Below are positions 34,965 to 43,901 of a stretch of 52,339 nucleotides of DNA, piece by piece; positions within the stretch are counted from its first letter, which is position 1; each line of letters starts with the position of its first letter. The translations under genes were made by a program, and so were the position numbers. Where the stretch lies: contig JAURIR010000007.1 in NCBI GenBank assembly GCA_030832645.1, positions 1 through 52,339 of the forward strand, in the 5' to 3' direction. The stretch is from Chitinophagales bacterium (GTDB taxonomy: Bacteria > Bacteroidota > Bacteroidia > Chitinophagales > Chitinophagaceae). Under the pieces are notes generated by a model that was not told the DNA's origin, did not search any database, and was given only the letters and a program-made list of their open reading frames with translations.

Positions 34965-36815
34965 ATGCCACAGAGAAAAGAAGAACTGCTTAGCGATATT
35001 GTCATCAAGTTTGCAGGTGACAGCGGCGACGGAATGCAGCTGACTGGCAGTCAGTTTACCAATAATACTGCCCTCTTGGGAATTGACCTTGCCACCTTTC
35101 CGGATTTTCCCGCCGAAATCAGGGCCCCTCAAGGCACCTTGCCTGGTGTCAGCGGCTACCAGCTAAGATTTTCCAGCGATGCCATTTATACGCCAGGTGA
35201 TTTATGTGATGTATTGGTTGCGATGAATGCAGCAGCATTGAAAACAAATCTCAAGGCAATAAAAAAAGGCGGAAAGATCATCGCAAACATGGATGGATTT
35301 GATGCAAAGAATTTGAGATTGGCGAATTATCCCGAAGGTGCTCATCCATTGGAAGATGATTCATTGAGCGGATTTGAAGTAATCAAAATGGATGTTACCA
35401 AGATGACCCGTGAGGCATTGAAGGACATTCAAATGGGAACAAAAGAAAAAGATCGTGCAAAAAATATGTTCGTATTGGGATTCCTTTATTGGATGTACAG
35501 TCGCGACATGGAAAGCACATTGAATTTCTTGAAAGAAAAATTCGGCAAGAAAGATGAAATCCTCAATGCAAACATAAAAGCATTGCAAGCAGGATACAAT
35601 TACGGCGATACCACAGAAACCTTTACTACGCGTTATAAAGTAGAAAAGGCAAAAATGCAACCAGGTACCTACCGCTCCATCATGGGCAATCAGGCATTAT
35701 CAATGGGTTTGATTGCAGCTTCTGAAAAAAGCGGACTCCCTCTTTTTCTTGGTTCGTATCCAATCACTCCTGCATCCGACATCTTACATGATTTAAGTAA
35801 GATGAAAAATTTTGGAGTAAAAACATTTCAGGCAGAAGATGAAATTGCAGGTATTACCGCTGCCATTGGAGCAAGCTATGGAGGCTCTCTTGGAATTACT
35901 ACAACATCCGGACCGGGTATTGCATTGAAAGGGGAAGCAATGGGATTGGCAGTGATGCTGGAAATTCCATTGGTGATCATAGATGTGCAGAGAGGTGGAC
36001 CCTCTACAGGATTGCCGACAAAAACAGAGCAAAGTGATTTATTGCAAGCCTATTATGGAAGAAACGGCGAATGTCCGATGCCTGTGATTTCAGCATCTAC
36101 ACCGAGCGATTGTTTCGAAGCAATCTTTGAAGCAACACGTATTGCAGTGCAGCACATGACTCCTGTGATGTTTTTGAGTGATGGGTACATTGCCAATGGT
36201 GCAGAACCTTGGAAATTTCCAAAAGCAGAAGACCTTCCTGAAATAAAAGTCAGTTTCAAAAAAGGATTGGCAGAGGGTGAAGAAAAATTCCTGCCGTATC
36301 AAAGAGATGAAAAGTTAGTACGTCCTTGGGCCATTCCAGGAACGAAGGGTTTAGAGCATCGAATTGGAGGAATTGAAAAACAAGATATCACAGGTAATGT
36401 AAGTTATGACCCTGAGAATCACCAACACATGGTGAAGACAAGACAAGCAAAGGTGGATAAAATTGCAGAGTACATTCCTGAACAAAAAATAGATAGCGGA
36501 GCAGAGAAAGGAAAAGTATTGATACTTGGTTGGGGTAGCACATTCGGTGCAATTAAAACTGCTGTACACGAATTGATACAAGAAGGACATGCTGTATCCC
36601 ATGCGCATATCAGGTACATGAGGCCTTTCCCTAAGAACCTTGGAAACATCTTATCTAATTTCGAAACTGTTCTTATTCCAGAAATCAACAACGGTCAACT
36701 GATCAAAATTATCAGGGATGTGTATTTTATTGATGCAAAAGGATACAATAAAATAAAAGGAACACCGATTACAAAAACAGAGTTGGTAGAAGAAATAAGG
36801 AAGTATATAAAATAA
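34965..36815 (+). CDS. korA: 2-oxoglutarate:ferredoxin oxidoreductase, fused gamma-alpha subunit
   Basis: 616 residues. An N-terminal POR gamma-type domain (about 1-190, FAGDSGDGMQLTGSQFTN) is joined to the alpha domain (about 225-616): YPITPASDILHDL, TTSGPGIALKGEAMGLAVMLEIPLV, DVQRGGPSTGLPTKTEQSDL. This fused form is the Bacteroidota KorA; it decarboxylates 2-oxoacids to acyl-CoA with ferredoxin reduction in a reductive/TCA setting. It needs the TPP-binding beta subunit (KorB), which usually follows but is absent here: the gene is followed directly by a hairpin and an opposite-strand gene. Confidence 0.92.
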   Translation: MPQRKEELLSDIVIKFAGDSGDGMQLTGSQFTNNTALLGIDLATFPDFPAEIRAPQGTLPGVSGYQLRFSSDAIYTPGDLCDVLVAMNAAALKTNLKAIKKGGKIIANMDGFDAKNLRLANYPEGAHPLEDDSLSGFEVIKMDVTKMTREALKDIQMGTKEKDRAKNMFVLGFLYWMYSRDMESTLNFLKEKFGKKDEILNANIKALQAGYNYGDTTETFTTRYKVEKAKMQPGTYRSIMGNQALSMGLIAASEKSGLPLFLGSYPITPASDILHDLSKMKNFGVKTFQAEDEIAGITAAIGASYGGSLGITTTSGPGIALKGEAMGLAVMLEIPLVIIDVQRGGPSTGLPTKTEQSDLLQAYYGRNGECPMPVISASTPSDCFEAIFEATRIAVQHMTPVMFLSDGYIANGAEPWKFPKAEDLPEIKVSFKKGLAEGEEKFLPYQRDEKLVRPWAIPGTKGLEHRIGGIEKQDITGNVSYDPENHQHMVKTRQAKVDKIAEYIPEQKIDSGAEKGKVLILGWGSTFGAIKTAVHELIQEGHAVSHAHIRYMRPFPKNLGNILSNFETVLIPEINNGQLIKIIRDVYFIDAKGYNKIKGTPITKTELVEEIRKYIK

Positions 36816-36818
36816 AAA

Positions 36819-36846
36819 AACCGTCAACTGTAAACAGTTGACGGTT
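36819..36846 (-). terminator. GTCAAC-type hairpin acting as terminator of the minus-strand gene
   Basis: Perfect 12-bp stem AACCGTCAACTG (36819-36830) and CAGTTGACGGTT (36835-36846) with a 4-base loop. On the minus strand it is followed by a T-rich run (complement of the A tract 36814-36820), so it is a good intrinsic terminator for the Gfo/Idh/MocA gene that ends at 36866. On the plus strand it follows korA by 3 bases, but there is no T tract. It belongs to the same repeat family as 20393-20482 and 33197-33223. Confidence 0.82.
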
Positions 36847-36865
36847 GATTGAAATCGGTTGCCGA

Positions 36866-38056
36866 TCAGATAATTCTTTCAACTATTTTACCAGACGTCT
36901 TTTCTTTCAGGATCAATTTCTTTGTTCCGTAGTGAGTCATTTCCTCTTTCACCAAATAGTGGTCTTTATCGAACTCTATCAAATGAGAGTCTTTGGTAAC
37001 TCCTACTCGTCCTCTCCATTCTTCTAATTTCACAGGTTCCCATAGTTTGGATTTTGCACTTCTGTATGCCGCATCCAGTACAGCATTTACTACGTATCCA
37101 TCATAAAATGTTTCGCGCGGACTTGTATTCTTTTCAAATGCGTTGAACATATCGAAAAACATATGGTTGTATCCCAACTCATTCAATTCATCTCCAACAG
37201 GAAATAACCAACCAGAGTTGCTTTCCGCTTTCTCTGCTACATAGTCGGCACCCTTTCCGGTGGTGAACATATCAAATCCTGTTCTTAAAAATCCATTGAT
37301 CCAAATGGTTCCTTCTGTACCCATTACCTCGTCTCTCAAATCCAATCCTCCACGGAAAGTCCAACTAACTTCGAATTGCGCGATAGCACCGTTCTCGTAT
37401 TTTACCAATCCGATGGCATGATCCTCTGCATCAATTGGTTTTACTTGTGTATCGGCCCAACACATAACCTCTACCGGTTTGATATCTTTTCCGATATAAC
37501 TTCTGGTGATTTCTACGCAATGACATCCCAAATCGAGAATACATCCACCGCCTGCTTGTTCAATATCCCAAAACCAATCACTGTGGGGGCCAGGGTGTGT
37601 TTCGCGCGATTTAGCCCAAAGAATTCTACCCAAAGCACCTGCCTTCACGCTTTCGTATGCTTTAATGAATTTTGGAGTGTACACTAAGTCTTCCAAGTAT
37701 CCGTTGAAGATGCCTGCTTTTTCAACTGCATCCATCATGCGTTTTGCTTCAACGGCATTTCTACCCAATGGCTTGGTAGTAATAACAGCTTTTTTATGTT
37801 TGATACAAAGATTCACTGCTTGCTCGTGAAGATTGTTCGGCAATGAAATACATACCATGTTCACATCCGGATGAGCAATGGACTCTTCCATTACAGTCGT
37901 ATAGTGATCGCAACCATAGTCGATCGCAAATTTTTTCGCCTGTTCTTCTCTTCTAGAGTAAATGGAAACAATTCTGTCTTTACTTCTCAATCCCTGAATG
38001 GAATCCGCATAAAACCTTCCGATGAATCCGGAACCTAACATTGCAATTTTCACCAT
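36866..38056 (-). CDS. Gfo/Idh/MocA-family oxidoreductase
   Basis: 396 residues. N-terminal Rossmann fold with GSGFIG (8-13), then the conserved TTKPLGRN (the Lys of the usual EKP motif, about 94), and HxxD-type residues in LDLGCHCVEI. NAD(P)-dependent dehydrogenase acting on a sugar, sugar acid or inositol-type substrate. The permease-like gene lies 30 bases upstream on the same strand, a common pairing, so a sugar-derivative uptake/oxidation pair is likely. Substrate unknown. Confidence 0.9.
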   Translation of the reverse strand: MVKIAMLGSGFIGRFYADSIQGLRSKDRIVSIYSRREEQAKKFAIDYGCDHYTTVMEESIAHPDVNMVCISLPNNLHEQAVNLCIKHKKAVITTKPLGRNAVEAKRMMDAVEKAGIFNGYLEDLVYTPKFIKAYESVKAGALGRILWAKSRETHPGPHSDWFWDIEQAGGGCILDLGCHCVEITRSYIGKDIKPVEVMCWADTQVKPIDAEDHAIGLVKYENGAIAQFEVSWTFRGGLDLRDEVMGTEGTIWINGFLRTGFDMFTTGKGADYVAEKAESNSGWLFPVGDELNELGYNHMFFDMFNAFEKNTSPRETFYDGYVVNAVLDAAYRSAKSKLWEPVKLEEWRGRVGVTKDSHLIEFDKDHYLVKEEMTHYGTKKLILKEKTSGKIVERII

Positions 38057-38086
38057 ATATTGAAATTTAAATTTTTATAAATATGC

Positions 38087-39308
38087 TTATTTGGCAGTCC
38101 GTGTATTGTCTTTAAAAAACAATAGGAACAATACTAAAATAACTGCAGCAATTCCTGCAGGTACGAGCCAAACATTCAACCAGTTGGTCACTTCGTTGAC
38201 AGTATACGCATCTTTTACTTTTCCTGCAGCAATAGATCCGATAAGCATTCCAATACCATACGTAGCAAGTGTAATCAAGCCTTGTGCCTGTGACTTGATT
38301 TTTTCTCCCGCTTTTGCATCTGTATAGATCATCCCGCTTACAAAAAAGAAATCATAACAAACTCCGTGCAACAAAATTGCTGCATACAACATCCATTCGC
38401 TGGTAGCAGGATTTCCGTATCCGAAGAATGCAAAGCGAATGATCCATGCGATTAAACCAACTATCAAAATTTTCTTCACCCCTAAACGAGCATAAGCAAG
38501 CGGCAATAACAACATGAACAATACCTCCGAAACTTGTCCCAACGACATTTTATTTTCTACTTTGAACGAAGTGGGGTCCATTCCTGGGAAAGCCAATTTA
38601 TATCCATCGGTCAAAGACGGATTTGCCCATGTGTAATAAAAGGACAAAGGAATACAAATCAATACCGAAGAAATAAAGAAAATTAGAAATGATCGGTCTT
38701 TGAAAAGAACAAAGGCATCTTTACCAATGATCTGAGAAAAAGTAGAGGGGCCAGTTGCAGTAGGAGGAGTAGCAGGCAAGAGGAATGACATCACCCCTAG
38801 AATAGCTGCGGATACCATTGATATTTGAAAGATGGTTACTTTATCTCCCACACCCATGAATCCAACCAAATTAACCACAACGATCCAAGCGATGGTACCA
38901 AAAACCCTGATGGCAGGAAATTCCTTTTCGGGATTTTGCATCTGACGCATAGAGATAGAGCTGGTCAATGCAATGGTAGGAGCAAACGTGAGGCAATACA
39001 AAAGCATCACCCAATAAAAACTATCTGGATCTTTAATATTGATTAATATAAACAAGATGGCTGCACCTGCAAGGTTTAAAAAACCAAGTACTTTTCTGTG
39101 CCTGGAAAAATCTGTCAGCCAGCATGCCTACAAAGAATGGTGCAACAATCATGGCGATAGAAAATGCTGCGTATGCATTGCCAACCTGGTCACCCGTTGC
39201 ATGCAACTGATCAGTCATGTATTTACTCATTTGTCCATACCAAGCTCCCCATACGAAGAACTGCATAAACATCATCAACGAAAGTTGAATTTTAGTAATT
39301 GATTTCAT
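38087..39308 (-). pseudogene. MFS nucleoside/sugar permease (NupG-like), single-base frameshift
   Basis: Two reading frames join into one permease. The upstream part (39308-39096) has MQFFVWGAWYGQMSKYM and GMLADRFFQAQ, the first helices of the nucleoside:H+ symporter-type MFS. The downstream frame resumes as KVLGFLNLAGAAILFILINI and runs to 38087 with the remaining helices. The break lies at an AAAA run on the minus strand (39092-39095): removing one A restores a single frame. The full span is 3n+1, which fits one extra base. Without correction the product stops at about 92 residues. This may be a true inactivation or a sequence error. It is probably partnered with the Gfo/Idh/MocA gene. Confidence 0.85.
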
Positions 39309-39340
39309 ACGCAAGTTTGTGCTTCAAGATACTGAAAAAA

Positions 39341-39979
39341 CTATTTTTTCTCTCCTTTATAGTTACATACTTCCTGCAATCCGCATTTCGAGCAAATGGG
39401 TGTTCGTGCAAGGCATGTATACCTGCCATGCAGGATCAACCAGTGATGTGCTTTGTGCACCAATTCATCTGGTATGTGTTTTACCAACTGCTTCTCAGCT
39501 GCCAACGGAGTTTTTGCATTTTTTGTCAATCCCAAACGGGCAGATACCCTGAAAACATGCGTATCAACAGCCATATTGGGCTGTTGGTCGATTACCGAAG
39601 TAATTACATTGGCTGTCTTCCTTCCAACGCCTGGCAATTGAACCAATTCATCAACAGTCATGGGCACTTCACCGTTGAATTGCTCCATCAACATCTTCGC
39701 CATGCCTATCAAATGTTTTGTTTTGTTATTGGGATAAGAAATGCTTTTAATGAGTGGAAAGAGCGTTTCAAAATCAGTGGCTGCCAAGCTTGCAGGATCG
39801 GGGAATTGACGAAAAATGGCAGGTGTTGTAAGGTTTACCCTCTTATCTGTACACTGCGCAGAAAGTATTACGGCCACCAGTAGTTGAAAAGGATTGTCGT
39901 AGAGCAACTCTGTTTCCGCAACCGGAATTTGTTTGCTGAAATAATCGATGACAATGGAATAACGCTCTCTGATTCTCAT
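39341..39979 (-). CDS. nth: Endonuclease III (DNA glycosylase/AP lyase)
   Basis: 212 residues from the ATG at 39979. Excises oxidised pyrimidines and cleaves AP sites in base excision repair. Seen: the HhH motif with catalytic Lys121 in LPGVGRKTAN, Asp139 in AVDTHVFRV, and four cluster Cys at 189, 196, 199 and 205 (C-x6-C-x2-C-x5-C), so it carries a [4Fe-4S] cluster. It is transcribed toward the broken permease gene, with 32 bases between its stop and the permease start. Confidence 0.96.
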   Translation of the reverse strand: MRIRERYSIVIDYFSKQIPVAETELLYDNPFQLLVAVILSAQCTDKRVNLTTPAIFRQFPDPASLAATDFETLFPLIKSISYPNNKTKHLIGMAKMLMEQFNGEVPMTVDELVQLPGVGRKTANVITSVIDQQPNMAVDTHVFRVSARLGLTKNAKTPLAAEKQLVKHIPDELVHKAHHWLILHGRYTCLARTPICSKCGLQEVCNYKGEKK

Positions 39980-40026
39980 ACACAAGAAACCAGAAAGTTA
40001 CAACGAAATTGATTGCAAGCGAAGGG

Positions 40027-40245
40027 TCAATGCGACTGCTGCGCGTAGTCCATTATTGTTTGAATGGACGATGGAGAGGGTTGAAAAATTGCTGAATTAA
40101 TTTGATCTGCGGTTTCTTTGAACTGGTTGTATAACTTCATTAGGATTGGATTGTTTTCCATTGAGATTTTAAAATCGTCGCACTCTTCCTCAGGTACTTC
40201 ATTGTACAAGTACATCAACGCCTCATTTGCCATTAATTCATTCAT
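40027..40245 (-). CDS. Small conserved acidic protein, 72 residues
   Basis: Starts MNELMANEALMYLYNEVPEEE and has a strongly helical, acidic sequence with no Cys and no signal peptide. The pattern (NEALMYLYNE, acidic patch, N-x-x-L-x-x-x-Y-x-x-F, and a terminal SIQTIMDYA) resembles unnamed short proteins I recall from Chitinophagaceae, some next to sigma-factor genes; function unknown. No sigma factor is adjacent here. An imperfect 16-base palindrome GTGACGAATCGTTCAC lies 22 bases upstream (40267-40282) and may be a regulatory site. Real-gene call rests on clean start, composition and position. Confidence 0.65.
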   Translation of the reverse strand: MNELMANEALMYLYNEVPEEECDDFKISMENNPILMKLYNQFKETADQINSAIFQPSPSSIQTIMDYAQQSH

Positions 40246-40266
40246 AATCAGTATGTTATGAAATAT

Positions 40267-40282
40267 GTGACGAATCGTTCAC
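40267..40282. promoter_or_regulatory. Imperfect palindrome upstream of the 72-residue gene
   Basis: GTGACGAATCGTTCAC has GTGA/TCAC ends and a near-symmetrical core. It is in the 65-base gap between the small gene and FtsB-like gene. Placement fits an operator, but there is no direct evidence of a binding protein. Confidence 0.3.
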
Positions 40283-40310
40283 ACGTAACTATAACGCAGT
40301 AAAAGCTAAT

Positions 40311-40613
40311 TTATTGTTTGGAGACAGAATCTATTTCCTTGATAAGATAAAGGTCTTCATTGTCCTTTTTCATCAAATATTGCTCACGTGCAATTTTTTC
40401 TTTCCAGGCAGGATTGGTTTTCATCATCTCGACATCGTTGCGCGTCCGTTCAATTTGCTCCTGGTAGTATTTCTTCTTTTTCTTCAGATCATTTAATTCG
40501 CTCCTGTATTGAAAATGAAGGAAAAGATTGTTGTGATCGAAGAACAACATCCATACAATGAAAAAGATGGCAACGAGGATGTACTTATTTTTAAAAAATC
40601 TGACAATTTTCAT
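40311..40613 (-). CDS. FtsB/DivIC-type septum formation protein
   Basis: 100 residues: a short basic cytoplasmic N-terminus, one transmembrane helix (about 12-30, [15 protein letters not shown]), then a coiled coil (about 35-75, [29 protein letters not shown]) and the motif [25 protein letters not shown], which is the FtsB/DivIC signature. It should bind FtsL and FtsQ in the divisome. Divergent from obg, with 90 bases between starts. Confidence 0.93.
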   Translation of the reverse strand: MKIVRFFKNKYILVAIFFIVWMLFFDHNNLFLHFQYRSELNDLKKKKKYYQEQIERTRNDVEMMKTNPAWKEKIAREQYLMKKDNEDLYLIKEIDSVSKQ

Positions 40614-40623
40614 ACCTGTAAAA

Positions 40624-40640
40624 CAAAATTAGCAAAAATA
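40624..40640 (-). promoter_or_regulatory. Two possible -7 boxes for the ftsB-like gene
   Basis: On the minus strand TATTTTTG (40640-40633) and TAATTTTG (40631-40624) both fit TAnnTTTG. A TTG lies 16 bases before the second. The ATG is at 40613. Confidence 0.5.
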
Positions 40641-40663
40641 CCCCTGGCAAGTTACGATGGGGT

Positions 40664-40671
40664 TAACTTTG
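40664..40671 (+). promoter_or_regulatory. Probable -7 box for obg
   Basis: TAACTTTG fits TAnnTTTG. It lies 32 bases upstream of the obg ATG at 40704 and inside the open frame that runs back to 40509, which supports the shorter start. Confidence 0.55.
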
Positions 40672-40703
40672 TACTCATCGTCACAACAGATGATGAAAGC
40701 TTC

Positions 40704-41696
40704 ATGGAAAAATCAAATTTCGTCGATCAAATAAGAGTGTTTTGCAAAAGTGGGCACGGAGGAGCAGGCAGTAAACACTTCATGCGTACCAAATTCAATG
40801 CACAAGCGGGCCCTGACGGCGGTGACGGTGGAAGAGGCGGACACATCGTTTTGAGAGGAAATAAACATCTATGGACCCTTTTACATCTTCGTTACTATAA
40901 AAATGTAATCGCAGAAGATGGACAAGGTGGAAATAAAAACAACATGACGGGAAGAGATGGCAAGGATATTGTCATCGAAGTGCCGTTGGGTACTATCGCA
41001 GTAGACGAAGAAACCGGGAAAAAAGAATATGAAATACTAGAAGACGGTCAGGAGTTCATTTGGATAAAAGGTGGACGAGGAGGATTGGGAAATAAAAATT
41101 TTGCAACCGCTACCCGACAAGCACCGGAATACGCGCAACCCGGCGAGCCTGGAACAGAGGGATGGAAAGTGCTGGAATTGAAAGTGCTCGCTGATGTAGG
41201 ATTGGTAGGATTTCCCAATGCAGGAAAATCAACCTTGCTGTCCAGTATTACTGCAGCAAAACCGAAAATTGCAGACTACGCCTTTACTACGCTCACACCT
41301 CAACTTGGAATGGTTGAATACAGAGAAGGAAGATCCTTTTGTATTGCAGACCTACCTGGTATCATAGAGGGTGCAGCAGAAGGAAGAGGACTTGGGCACC
41401 GATTTCTCCGACACATCGAAAGAAACCCTGTGCTACTTTTTTTAATTCCTGCTGATAGTAAAGACCATAAACAAGAATGGAATATTTTACTCAACGAACT
41501 CGAACAATACAATCCGGAACTTCTGGATAAGAAATTTATCATCGCTATCAGCAAGAGTGATATGTTAGACGATGAATTGAAACAGGCTATCGCAAGAGAA
41601 CTCCCCACCAATATCCCGCATGTCTTCATCTCTTCCGTTTCCAACCAAGGCCTGAGTGAATTGAAAGACTTGCTCTGGAAGAACCTGAACCAGTAA
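40704..41696 (+). CDS. obg: Obg GTPase
   Basis: 330 residues from the ATG at 40704, where the Obg domain begins ([18 protein letters not shown]). The Gly-rich N-terminal domain (about 5-160) is followed by the G domain: G1 GFPNAGKST (169-177), TTLTPQLG switch, [17 protein letters not shown], NxxD variant SKSD and SSVSNQGL. Essential ribosome-associated GTPase in 50S maturation and stress. There is no long C-terminal extension; it ends soon after the G domain. The patatin-like gene begins 6 bases after its stop. Confidence 0.97.
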   Translation: MEKSNFVDQIRVFCKSGHGGAGSKHFMRTKFNAQAGPDGGDGGRGGHIVLRGNKHLWTLLHLRYYKNVIAEDGQGGNKNNMTGRDGKDIVIEVPLGTIAVDEETGKKEYEILEDGQEFIWIKGGRGGLGNKNFATATRQAPEYAQPGEPGTEGWKVLELKVLADVGLVGFPNAGKSTLLSSITAAKPKIADYAFTTLTPQLGMVEYREGRSFCIADLPGIIEGAAEGRGLGHRFLRHIERNPVLLFLIPADSKDHKQEWNILLNELEQYNPELLDKKFIIAISKSDMLDDELKQAIARELPTNIPHVFISSVSNQGLSELKDLLWKNLNQ

Positions 41697-41702
41697 AGGG
41701 TT

Positions 41703-43901
41703 ATGATCAAAAAGCTACTTCAACAATTGGCCATCATCATTCAGGTGGGTAGAACTTTTTTCCCCAGTATTCTACTCTTGACCATTGCCTATGCTTTTTT
41801 CAAAGACTTTGTACAAGGTAAAGACATCATTCTAACAGGACTCCAATCTCGGCAAACAAGTTTTTTCTTTTTGGTGGGGCTACTTTTTTGGGTGCTGATC
41901 ACCTGGTATACATCCAGACTGATAGCGTACAATCATGACAGACTTTTCCTAATTGCTAAAAAAGGATTGTATCATACACCGAGAATTTTAGGGTATCTGT
42001 GCTTTACCGTCATCTTACTTTCGTTTACCGCTCTTTACCCGGCCTTTGATAATTTTTATATTCATATAGGTATTCTAGTATTGAATCTGATAGTGTATGG
42101 TGTACTTCAGCATTTTTTTGAAATTATAAAAAATAGAAAGCGAAGAGAATTACTGATACGCTTCAGAATAATAACGTGGGTAGCATTCATTTTGATTATT
42201 GCCGTTATGGTTGTAGTAAATAAAGTACAAACCTATATTTACTTATTACCGGTTCTGCAAACAGGTTATTTATACCTCGTCATCACCCGAAGAAAGATCA
42301 GTGAATCCAGCACCAAACACTCTAAAATCCCCTCCTGGTGGGCGCTGACAACATCCAGAGATAAATACAGGCAATTCATTACTTGGATATTTACAGATCC
42401 CGCCAGTAGAAAAGAACCCGTTCAAAGTGATGTAGTGATACAAACAGAAAAGAACATATTTTCTTTGTTTCTACTATTTTCTATTTCTGCATTGATCATC
42501 TATCTAAACGCAGTGCTCAATATCCATTTTGCACGATTTATAAGTCCCCTACCCATCATTTTACTTTCATTTGGAGTATTGTTGGGAGCAGGAAATATCC
42601 TGTCGTTGTTATCCACAAAACTTCAAATCAATTTTCACTTTCTTTTCATTGCAGGATTGATCATCACTGGATACTTCGTTGAAACACATGGTGTAGCAAT
42701 TCATAGAAAGTCGTCTCCATTCATTGATTATTCTAAACGCACTACGCTCAGAAATAAATTCGTTCAGTGGTTGGATACGAAAGGGAATGAATGGAGAGAT
42801 AGCTCCAACTATACGTTGCCGGTATATTTTGTAATTGCGGATGGAGGTGCCTCCAGATCGGCGTATTGGACTGCATCTGTACTTTCTACATTGGAAACTG
42901 AAACGAATGGAAATTTTTCCAAGCACTTATTTTGTTTATCGGGGGCATCGGGTGGAAGTTTTGGCAACATGGTTTTTTACGGAAGCCTCTACGGAATAAA
43001 TGAAAACCGAACAGAAAAAATTCAATCGTATTTGTCGAGTGATTTCTTAAGTTTCCCTTTGGCCAGACTACTGGGGCCTGATTTGGTCATTCCATTTATT
43101 CCAGGTGTCCGATCTGGAGACAGGGCTAGGGCGTTGGAAATATCAATGGAAAATACCGGAAAGAAAGATTCGCTGAGCAGGTTCATGAGGAAAGATATTT
43201 CAGAAATTGTTTTCAGCAACAATAGAGATTTCAATCCAATCATTGCAATCAATGCAACCAGAATGCAAGACGGAGCCCCAGGGGTCATAAGCAATATTCG
43301 ATTGGAAAATGAAGTTTCCGGGAAAAGAATTGATATCCTTGGACTCTTAGAAAAAGACGAGTCCATTCATATCTCTACTGCTGTGGTTCTGGGAGCAAGG
43401 TTTCCTTATTTCAGTCCTGCTGGAAGAATAAAAGATCAATACTTTGTAGACGGAGGATATTTTGATAACTCTGGAAGTGGCATCGTACATGAAATGATAT
43501 TAGATCTGCAACAGATGATTACTGATACCCTAAAAGCGAATTCTCTGCATCCTTTCAAAAAAATTCGTTTCCATGTAGTACACATTAGTAACCAAACTGA
43601 AAAAAAAGATCAACTTAGGAAGATACATCCATTGGTAAACGATCTGGCTGCTCCTATTAAAACCATCATGGGTTCCTATGCGAGTCAAACAGATTTCAAT
43701 AACCTGCGGCTCAATAAATATCTAATGGAATTATACAAAGGAGATACCACCTTCCGAATCATTAACCTCTATAAAAAAGACGAAGCCAATTACTTCCCTA
43801 TGAACTGGTCGATTTCAGATTCTTCGCTTAAGAAAATGAATCAGCGATTGATTAATAATGTGGAAATCAAAGCAATGATTCATGAATTGTCTACTCACTA
43901 A
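41703..43901 (+). CDS. Membrane-anchored patatin-like phospholipase
   Basis: 732 residues. The N-terminal half (1-335) has about nine hydrophobic segments. The C-terminal half is patatin-like: ADGGASRSAYWTASVL (oxyanion Gly-rich region), nucleophile elbow G-A-S416-G-G (GXSXG) and catalytic Asp583 in DGGYFDNSG. Both dyad residues are intact, so it is a probable lipase or phospholipase acting at the membrane. Similar multi-pass patatins exist in Bacteroidota; substrate unknown. It is 6 bases after obg with an AAAGGG ribosome site, so translation is likely coupled. It overlaps cysS by 4 bases at the 3' end. Confidence 0.9.
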   Translation: MIKKLLQQLAIIIQVGRTFFPSILLLTIAYAFFKDFVQGKDIILTGLQSRQTSFFFLVGLLFWVLITWYTSRLIAYNHDRLFLIAKKGLYHTPRILGYLCFTVILLSFTALYPAFDNFYIHIGILVLNLIVYGVLQHFFEIIKNRKRRELLIRFRIITWVAFILIIAVMVVVNKVQTYIYLLPVLQTGYLYLVITRRKISESSTKHSKIPSWWALTTSRDKYRQFITWIFTDPASRKEPVQSDVVIQTEKNIFSLFLLFSISALIIYLNAVLNIHFARFISPLPIILLSFGVLLGAGNILSLLSTKLQINFHFLFIAGLIITGYFVETHGVAIHRKSSPFIDYSKRTTLRNKFVQWLDTKGNEWRDSSNYTLPVYFVIADGGASRSAYWTASVLSTLETETNGNFSKHLFCLSGASGGSFGNMVFYGSLYGINENRTEKIQSYLSSDFLSFPLARLLGPDLVIPFIPGVRSGDRARALEISMENTGKKDSLSRFMRKDISEIVFSNNRDFNPIIAINATRMQDGAPGVISNIRLENEVSGKRIDILGLLEKDESIHISTAVVLGARFPYFSPAGRIKDQYFVDGGYFDNSGSGIVHEMILDLQQMITDTLKANSLHPFKKIRFHVVHISNQTEKKDQLRKIHPLVNDLAAPIKTIMGSYASQTDFNNLRLNKYLMELYKGDTTFRIINLYKKDEANYFPMNWSISDSSLKKMNQRLINNVEIKAMIHELSTH

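Noticed and set aside
39033-39055. Programmed frameshifting in the permease
   Set aside because: The AAAA run lacks a classical slippery heptamer and a downstream structure; a plain one-base error or mutation is simpler.
39299-39883. Plus-strand frame of about 194 codons antisense to nth
   Set aside because: Antisense to a gene with full catalytic and cluster residues; Cys- and Phe-rich composition is a typical complement-strand artefact.
40509-40703. N-terminal extension of obg back to 40509
   Set aside because: It overlaps the divergent ftsB-like gene, contains the obg -7 box, and Obg families begin at the ATG at 40704.
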